Shown here piece after piece: positions 52,301-61,300 of a stretch of DNA of 64,000 nucleotides (within the stretch, counting starts at the first letter, position 1; the number at the start of each line of letters is the position of its first letter). Below the pieces are notes generated by a model, which saw only the letters and a list, made by a program, of their open reading frames with translations, did no database searches and was not told where the DNA came from. Where the stretch lies: positions 66,733,949-66,797,948 of the forward strand of contig OY987298.1 in NCBI GenBank assembly GCA_963920635.1, read 5' to 3'. A program made the position numbers and the translations under genes. This DNA comes from Pseudeuparius sepicola (Eukaryota > Arthropoda > Insecta > Coleoptera > Anthribidae).

Positions 52301-55300
52301 ATATATGATTTTAGAATTGTTTGCCTATCATCTAAACGTGATATTTTTTAGTTATGGACCCTTTTTGGGTCGTAATCAGCTAGTTTCAAGAAAGACTCAA
52401 CAAGGTGCAATTTTGGACGATTTATTTTTTGTTACAATGTATTGCCAGATGTAATTGCTCTTTGTTAGTTGAGTTGAGCTAAACTAAAAAATATCACGTT
52501 TGGATGATAAGCAAACAATTCTAAAGTCAAATATGGCACAACAAAAAAATGAAATTATTTATTAGTTTTCATTTTTTTTCAAAAAAATCATTGTCAGAAT
52601 TTTTGTCTGAAAATTTGCACTATAGGGGTAAAATAAAGTTCCAAGCAACTTTTTCAAATAACTTTTTTCGATAAAGTCACAAATAAGGCGTATTTTGGCA
52701 ATTTATTGAATTAAATGTCATTTTTGACAGGTATGTCAAATTACGTCACGACGTTTAATGGTCTCATTTAGAGTCTTTTCGGAAGCAGAGATGATCGCCC
52801 TAGAGTAGTTTCATCTTAGCCCAAAAATAAAAAAAATCCCTTATGGTTCCAACTTTTTGGCGGGCACTGTATATATCTGATTACTTTGCTATAAATACAT
52901 TGTAAGAAATAAGTGCTTTCATTATTTGTCACATTAGGGAAGTTGCAACTCTGCAGAAAAGTTTGTAAATAAATACCAAAATGTTGAGGACGAAGTTGTG
53001 TATTGGATTGTGGATCTAGGTATACAGATCATTGATTGGACCTTTCAACAAAGTAACTGTCTAAGGTTACATTTTTGGTGTGTTTCCTGTTGGGTGGCAT
53101 ACCAGCTACCTTAACTCATATTATGGACTTACTGACTGGCAGGCTTTTGTATTTTTTAGACCTAGTTCGTTTATAATGCCTGGGGTGGTTTTGATATACT
53201 CGATTTTTGACTCTATAAAGTTTCAAAAATTCAGCATTTTGAGTTGGCACAGAGAAGAACAATTTGTATATTTTTTATTGGATCTTTGCACATCAACAAT
53301 GTATGTGGTTCTCTTCATTATTCAACTGATTCGAAGAAATTCCATTGCTCACTGGACTCGCCAGATGCCTTTAAATTTCCAATTTTGCTCAATTTTGACA
53401 CCTTGCATAATGGAACTCCTTGTATATTTTTTATTCATTGGATTTTGGTGTGTCCTGATTAACGCTGTGGTGTAAGATTTTAAATAAAAAAATGCCTAAT
53501 ATGGTTTTTCGAAAAACGCACCCTTTTAAAAAATCGCAGTAAGCCAGACTTTCGCGGCAATGCCAAACCAATACTGTTGGGTGAAGAACCTAACCCCCTG
53601 TATATTTTAAGGGTAATTTAAGGGAAGCATTTTTTTATGTCCAAGCTACGCCATTATTTTTCGGAATAGTTATTCAACCCCAGCTAGTTCAGTGAGTCAG
53701 GGGGTGGCAATACGAATTGTGAATACCTACTTTATGTTTAAACTTCAAAAAGTACGTAATACTCACCTACTCACAATTCGTAAGTGTTGATCTTATGTTA
53801 TAGAGCAATAACAATAAGTATTCTATAAATTGAACACCCCCCCCCCCCCCCCCCCCCCCCCCCCGACTTTCACTGATCACTGATGTAAACTAGGTGCAGT
53901 TGCGGTTGAATTCTCAAAAAACAATTAATTCCTTCGCCTAAATAAGGATTTATCCAAATGAAGTGCGCAGTTATGGTCATCTTTTCGCTATGGTGTAAAA
54001 TAGCGGAGCTAATATATATACACAATATTACACAACTCATAAACTAAAGTGAAATTACTGTAGTAGAGAATGTTCTGTGGGAATAAAAGAATTATATCAA
54101 TAATAATTATTATTATGCCTGTACCAAAGCGTATATTTTCTGTTTTTGTGGTTTATACCACATACTACTCGTATTATACCCACTTCGTGCCCAATCGGTT
54201 CTTCGATATTTTTGCAAAACTCTTCCGAAATCTTAGAAGTAATGAGATTGTTTTTGCTAAGAGTCGTGTGTAAATGAATACGGATGTTCACAAAATAAAA
54301 AATAAATAGCCCCAAATTAAATCTGTGAAATGCAAAAAAAAAATATTCTGCAGAAAAAAATTGCGAGGTGAATGAACTTGTTTAAATTCGGAGGAACGCT
54401 TTCTCAATGTCACTGACTCAATTGGGAAGTGCGAGCTGCTGTCGTTCCTTTGTTAATATTACCCCAGTAGAAGCTTAATTGTCGCAGATTAAACAGGCTA
54501 TATTTTCTGCGTTACAACAATAGACGCCATAAAACTACGTAGGTATGATGTATGATAGCGGCGGTATGCAGCGTGTCGTAAACGGCAGTGACGTGTCACA
54601 TGTGTTTGACTATCTTACCAATAAAGTGAAAAAATTGTCTTTTTCTTACACATACTCTTATAGATCAGGCGACAGGTAGTTCAATAAGGAAATAATTACT
54701 GGAAAGCTGGAAGTTGCTTTAATCACTTTATTTGGACCCAGATATTACTCTCCCAAGTATTCCCCCTCGAGCGAAGTCGGCGTTGGCCCTTCTGGCCCTA
54801 AGAAGGTACAATTTTCGTTTTTTTGCAAATATCTCCCAAACCATCAACTTTATCAACAAAATACATATTATAAAAAATAATCTACAATAAATTTGCTACA
54901 AAAAAGTTCTTTACCGTTTGTCTCTAATGCCGTATGCAATAATAATAATTTCTTGGGAGCTTCATTCACCGCATTTATTATTTCTTGGGTTGGGAGGTAG
55001 GTATATTGGAATAAGGTTTACCTCGTCTAAATTGAAATTTTCTTGAATTTGTATGTTTCAGGACCATTTTATGAACAATAAGTACCTATTTTATATTTTT
55101 GGCGACGCAAATATCAATAAATGTCAAAATGTCTCGTTCTTTGCTACCTCTAAATTTCTGCTAGCAAAAACTGACAGCGTTTTATTGCCTTCTCCTCTCT
55201 CTGTAGGCGCTGCTGATGCTATAATTTTCGAAGCAATAGAGGTAGTGAATAAAAGAACTAAATGATACCAATTTTTAATAGATATACAGCAATGAGGTGA

Positions 55301-58300
55301 CACGACAAGAGGAATTATAAATATTTTTGCAAAGAAAGTTGATAGAAAACTTCATACTTTTTCCCCATTTGCTTCCTCCAAAAACTTATTAGCACTAGCC
55401 ATCATTTGGGTCTCGCTGTATAAGTATGTGATGTAATAAAAATAAATAGGAAACGAATTTACGGACTTGTCTGTCATTTCATATTCGGAAATAGCTAAAA
55501 TAAAGTACGTTTTCTTGAAATCGGCATAAAAATGTCCCAAAATCGTCATTAAAAGCACAGAAATCGTACAATAATGTAGCCCATTATTGTACGATTTTTT
55601 CAGTAAGTAGGCCTTGGCGAGATGTAATCATCAAACGTCAGACGCGGAGAAATCGCCCGTCAAAAGTGACCAAATATTCAAAACCCGGCCGATAAAGGCT
55701 CATTTAACTTTTCGTACACATTGCGAAATTGTTTCCTATAGAAGCACAATCCTTCAGTATACATATTTTAGTAAATTTGAAAATCAATAAATTTGTTGTG
55801 TAGGCTGCACAAGAAGCAGCAGTTTGGTTTTGCTGTCAGAAGGTGCCGTACATCATTATACTTGTCCTAGGTAGAGCGATCGGTAAAGTCAAGCAACGCC
55901 GCGCGTAGTCGGTTCGTGGACGGGTGATCCCTTATTATTATTTTCTTGCCTAATAAAACTTTTTTTTTCCGATTTCAAGAAAAATATAATATGTACCTCG
56001 GCACTGAAGTTCTTTTTATGACTCATGTGGTTTATTTGCCTCGGCCAGAGGCCTCAGCAACTAAACTCCACATGAGTCATAAAAAGTTGAACTTCAGTGC
56101 CTTGGTACATAAATAACTATTCACGAATTATGGCGTACACGTCATCAATTTTTGTATCAATCAGAGACACAAGACCTATTCAATGATGCTTCGGAACACG
56201 GTATTGGCTCCCTCTCTAGCTCCCTATTGAAAAATTATCAAGAACTTATTGAAAAGTACTTTCCATTAAGGGAATGCTCAAAATCACCCAAGCTACCGTA
56301 TAAGTGGTTTAGTGACGATCTAAGGAATATGCGAAATACACTTATGTCTTTAAAGCAGGTCTATAACTGTACAAAAGACAATTCTGATAAATTGGCCTAC
56401 AATGCATATAGGAAAACATACAAAAAACTATCGTGGCCAAAAAAAGAGCGGCATTTAACGAATACATTTTAAGATCGGATAACAAAGCTAGAGACAGCTG
56501 GAGAGTCATAAACTATGAACGAGAATCTGCCCATCGTGAAAAAAATGCTAGCAATCTGAGTCCAGATTGTTATGCGGAATATTTTGCATCGATTGCTGAG
56601 AGGGTCACTAGCGAATTGAATTCCTCAGCTGCGGTGAACTCTTGTTTTATAAAACTCGCCCCATCAACCAAAGGCTCATTCTTTCTTGATCCTGTTTCGG
56701 AAGATGATGTTTTCACGGCGACAAAGCTGCTAAAAAATAGTACTAGCTTTGATGCATACTCTATGAATGCTAATATTTTGAAGAACACAATAGACATAAT
56801 TATTAAACCTTTTACAAATCTTATCAACGCGGTGTTTAGTACTGGTATTTTTCCTGATGCACTTAAAGTGACAAGGATTACCCCAATCCATAAAAAGGGG
56901 GACCCTAATTGTCTTGACAATTATCGGCCTATATCTATAATACCTGTTTTTGCTAAGGTTATTGAGATCATTCTAAAAAACCGACTCTTGAAATATTTTG
57001 AAAATAATAGTCTTTTGCATGACTCCCAATTTGGCTTTAGAAAAGGACTTTCTACAGTGGATGCGGTATGTAACCTTGTTGGGGGGATTGTGGAGGGTTT
57101 GGAGGCTAAAAAACACACATCCCTAACGATGATTGACCTTAGCAAGGCCTTCGATTGTGTGTGCCATGGGCTGCTTCTGAAAAAGCTCGAGCACTACGGT
57201 GTCCGGGGGCTCCCGCTTGACCTGATACGGACCTATTTACAGGGTAGGTTAATATATGTTAGTGATAATTTGAAAACGTCTGAATATCACTCTGTAAAAT
57301 TTGGAGTTCCGCAGGGCTCCGTTTTGGGGCCCCTACTTTTTATCATCTATGTTAATGATTTTTTTTACCACTTGTTCCCACATAACGTGGTCATGTATGC
57401 GGACGACACAACCCTAGTAAGTTCTCACAAAGACCGCCATATGCTGGACCTGCATAGTGCAGAAGTCATGAGCATGGCTGAAAACTGTTATGAAAATAAC
57501 CTGCTTAAACTGAACTATGAAAAGACACAAAAAATAGTCTTCGCTGGAAATGACAGTCCTAATCCCTGTGAAGCTAAGCTGTTGGGTATTACTCTGGATA
57601 GTAACATCAATTGGTACATGCATTGTCTAAGTGTTGGTAAGAAGATATCGTCCTCTTTGTATCTTTTGCGTAAACTAAAAAAAAATGCTAATGTAGAAAC
57701 ACTACTAAGCGCATATTATGCCCTGATCCACTCGGCTATCAATTATGGACTAGTGGTGTGGGGTGGTTCTCCGAATGCCCGTAAAATTTTCATGTTGCAA
57801 AAAAAAGCAGTTCGAATAATCGCTGGAAAAGGTCCAAGAGAACACTGTCAGCCGTTGTTTATTGAATATGGCGTATTACCGCTCCCCGCGCTTTTTATAT
57901 TCAACTCGCTTCTTGAAATTCATAAAAACAAACATCGCTACGTGACGCCTGCTGACGTTCACACACACACTACACGTTCTAAACACCTCCTAAGGGCTGT
58001 TAAGTTTAGACTGTGTAAATCGGAGAAAAATTCACTTCGGGTGAAATATTACAATGCTCTTCCTGTAAGGATAACTCATTTTGACTGCAACAAATTCAAG
58101 AAGGAAATAAAGCAGCATTTCTTAAAGTATTGTTTTTATTCAGACGAAGAATATTTCAGTATTCCTTTCTTATAATGAATGTATTACGGGTTACGGGTCA
58201 AATGTGCTCACATTCCACCCATCACAGGGTGACTTTTGTTTGTGTGTCTTTGTCCAATGTATTTTGTCCTGTATTTTAATCAAGGTTTTTTAATCAAGGT

Positions 58301-61300
58301 TTTTTAATTATTGATGAGTCTTATCTATTAAAGATTATTCTCTTTATATTGTTATTTATCTGCCTATGTGATATTTTAGCATTTAAAATGAGTGTATTAT
58401 AATGTATTATTATGTTTAACCAAATCTTTCATGTTACCTATGTCTACTTATTGTCCTGGATGGTAAACTATCTTGACTTGCAACAAATGTATACTAATGT
58501 ACGTAAAGTTGTCAATAAAATTCTATCTATCTATCTATCTATTCTTATACGCCCAGAACTGATTTACTGCATACACCCTTTTGTCTTTGATTAGTCGACA
58601 TACGTTCGGCTGATTTCAATCCGTCCGTGCATGTGTCAGACAAAGACGCCAATAGATCGTATAGCGTAGAGTTCATAACCGCCGACTCGGGAAATATATT
58701 AAGATATGTCACTGTCACAGCATAAATTTAAAAATTCTGTGACTTTGTGCGTATTTTATAAGAATTTTCTTTGTTTTCAAGTTTGGTTCTTAGTTTTTAC
58801 TTGTTCTTGTTGTGTATTCTTTTGCTATAAGTTTTGTAATAATAGTTCGGCTTTGGTAATATCTGTTACCGCGTTACGGGTTTGTGAATAAACATTTCCT
58901 AATAATCTTAAGATGCCTGACCACAGACTTAATTTGCAAGCCAAAGAAATTGTAGCGAAGTTATTAAATTATTTCAAAGATGAAAATCGTAACGGAGGAC
59001 CACTTTTACCAGTTCACGCAGTCCAAGAGGTAAATTGCAAACATTATGGCAGTAGATAGTGATTACGGAATCAAATATTTTTCAGCGTGTTTCTCAAGCT
59101 TTGGGCATTAGTTTACGCACTGTTTCACGCATTTCCCACGAAGTGCAGAGAGCAGAGGGTCAAGATGGTCCCCAGGAAAATCCAACTACTTCTGCCGCGA
59201 AATATGGACCTCGACAAAAAACAAAACCACGGACCTGCCAGAGGAAACGAAAATGGAAGTCAAAAATGTTATTTATAATATGTATTCAGAAAGTAAGTTT
59301 GCATTCTAGTTGAATTCGGTATGTGTGGTAGTTAAATGTTACATTTTCTTTTACGTTTCTACAATTCTATAACTAGATAGTCAGACTATCACTTTACAAT
59401 TTCAAGGCACGGTAAAATGTATAATTATAATATATAAAAGTAAAACCACACAAAAACCGAATATTATAACTTCTCTAAAAAGGTGATGGTAAAAGACATT
59501 ACCTTTTTTTCATTCTTGCAAATATCAAAATTTGCTTACAATGTATTTGTTTTAGGGTTAAGGGTAGCTGGAGTGGGTTAGAGTTAAACATATATATTTT
59601 TTAAATTTTAAATTCATTTATTATTTACAGAAAAGCACCTAACTCTGAAGACTTTGAGGGAGGAATTGGCTATTAAAGTACCGCTTGATATTAGTAAGTC
59701 ATCCTTGGGTCGTTTATTACCACAGATTGGTTTTAAATATAAAAAGAACGACAACCGCAGGGCGTTAATGGAAAAGGGTCAGATTGTCTTGAGAAGAGCA
59801 GAGTTTCTGCGGAAATATAAAAATAATCAAAACTCTGAGTTGAAGGGGCAAGTTGTTTTCCTTGGCGAAACTTGGATATTTGCAAGAGGAAACCAAAAAC
59901 GATCTTGGCAGGATGAGGTCCCTCTATGTCAAAGCAGTCGCAAAGCAGTCGCGGTAGTCACTTCTTTTTCCACAACGTAAATTTTTACAGGAATTCGCCC
60001 AATCCAATACAGAGTGAGAAGAATGATAATTTCAGGCGTATAAAAATACGCCTGCCGCTTTTTTGTCTTATTGTTACAAAATATACCTAGTTTAAAAATA
60101 AACTAAAAAACACGCTTTAATAGCAAACCCAACTAATAAGTAAAAATAATAATAGCAAACCGAATTTTATTGTAAAAAAGAAGCGTGGGGTGCATGACAT
60201 CAATTGTTATAAATATTTCATTAGTAGCTATTGATAAAAGTAGAGTTATTATAAAAATATAGTAAAAAGCATCTATGCTTTTTTTACAATAAAATTAGGT
60301 TTGCTATAATTATTTTTTACTTTTTAGTTCGGTTTGCTATTAAAGCGTGTTTTTTTAGTTGTTTAAACTATATTTTTAAATTTATTTTGGTTTGATGTAT
60401 CTGTTATTAATATACCTATGTACTTTATCTGTGTTCATATATTTATTTCAAAATTTGTTTATTTACCCTAATATGTTTATATTCTTTGTGTTTAATAAGT
60501 TCTTAAAAGATGTGGTCAAAATTTTGATTCTGGATTTAGTTGTATCTACTTATCTTTTGTCTTTATAACATGCTTTTAGTTAGCTACGTACATACATTAG
60601 TTAGCAACATTGCTATAACTGGATAGTCAGACTATCACTTTACAATTTCAAGGCATGGTAAAATGTATATAATATATAAAAATAAAACCACGGACCTAAT
60701 ATTACAGCATCTCTAAATAGGTCTGTGATGGTAAAACGCATTATTTTACAATTAAAATTTGGGTGAATTTACCGGCTAAAACGCATTATGTTACAATTAA
60801 AATATGGGTGAAGTCACCGGGGTGAAAGGACTGGTATATTTGGTTGCCTATACAAGTATAAATTTTCCCCATTTAAATCTACGGCACTGGAGGATGCAGC
60901 CTCGATTTGATTGATTCAGTGACGTAAATTGATGACGTGTACGCCATAATTCGTGAAACGTACTTTAGTAAAAATATGTCGAGTAAGTACCTACTATTGT
61001 CAAAACCTATAGACAGGTTTGTTTTGATAAACGCTTGACGCCCAGAACTAATCACAATCAAAGTGATCCATTAAATTATTCCGAAAATGTCGCGAGATTT
61101 GCCAGAAATTGCCCCTTTTGACGAGCCGTAGCGAACTTATTTCGACTCTGGGCTCGGAGGCTGGCGTCGTTAGACCATCCCGCGAGTCTTCAGGTGAGGT
61201 TCCGATGCTACTGGCGCCCCCAAACAAGAAAAAACATGCGATATCTAAGTGTGATTCTGGAGGAACTATAACCGGGAATCACCGGGTGTATAGTTGGTTG

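Larger units (their letters stand above)
55503..60965. mobile_element. Tc1/mariner-related (IS630-type) transposon with intron-containing gene, multiply interrupted
   Basis: The right tip reads, inward, AAGTACGTTTCACGAATTAT then GGCGTACACGTCATCAATTT, with TA outside (60,966-60,967). The left tip has TA (55,501-55,502) and AAGTACGT, then 0.6 kb of inserted repeat, then the rest of the TIR from about 56,122. Inside are a non-LTR retrotransposon (about 56,150-58,545), the transposase pseudogene (58,913-59,980) and a MITE (60,102-60,351). The nesting gives a clear insertion order. Confidence 0.7.

Noticed and set aside
53080..53475. 131-codon frame with several hydrophobic stretches, possible membrane protein
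   Set aside because: It crosses a dispersed repeat whose other copy (40.7 kb) does not preserve the frame, and there is no family match.
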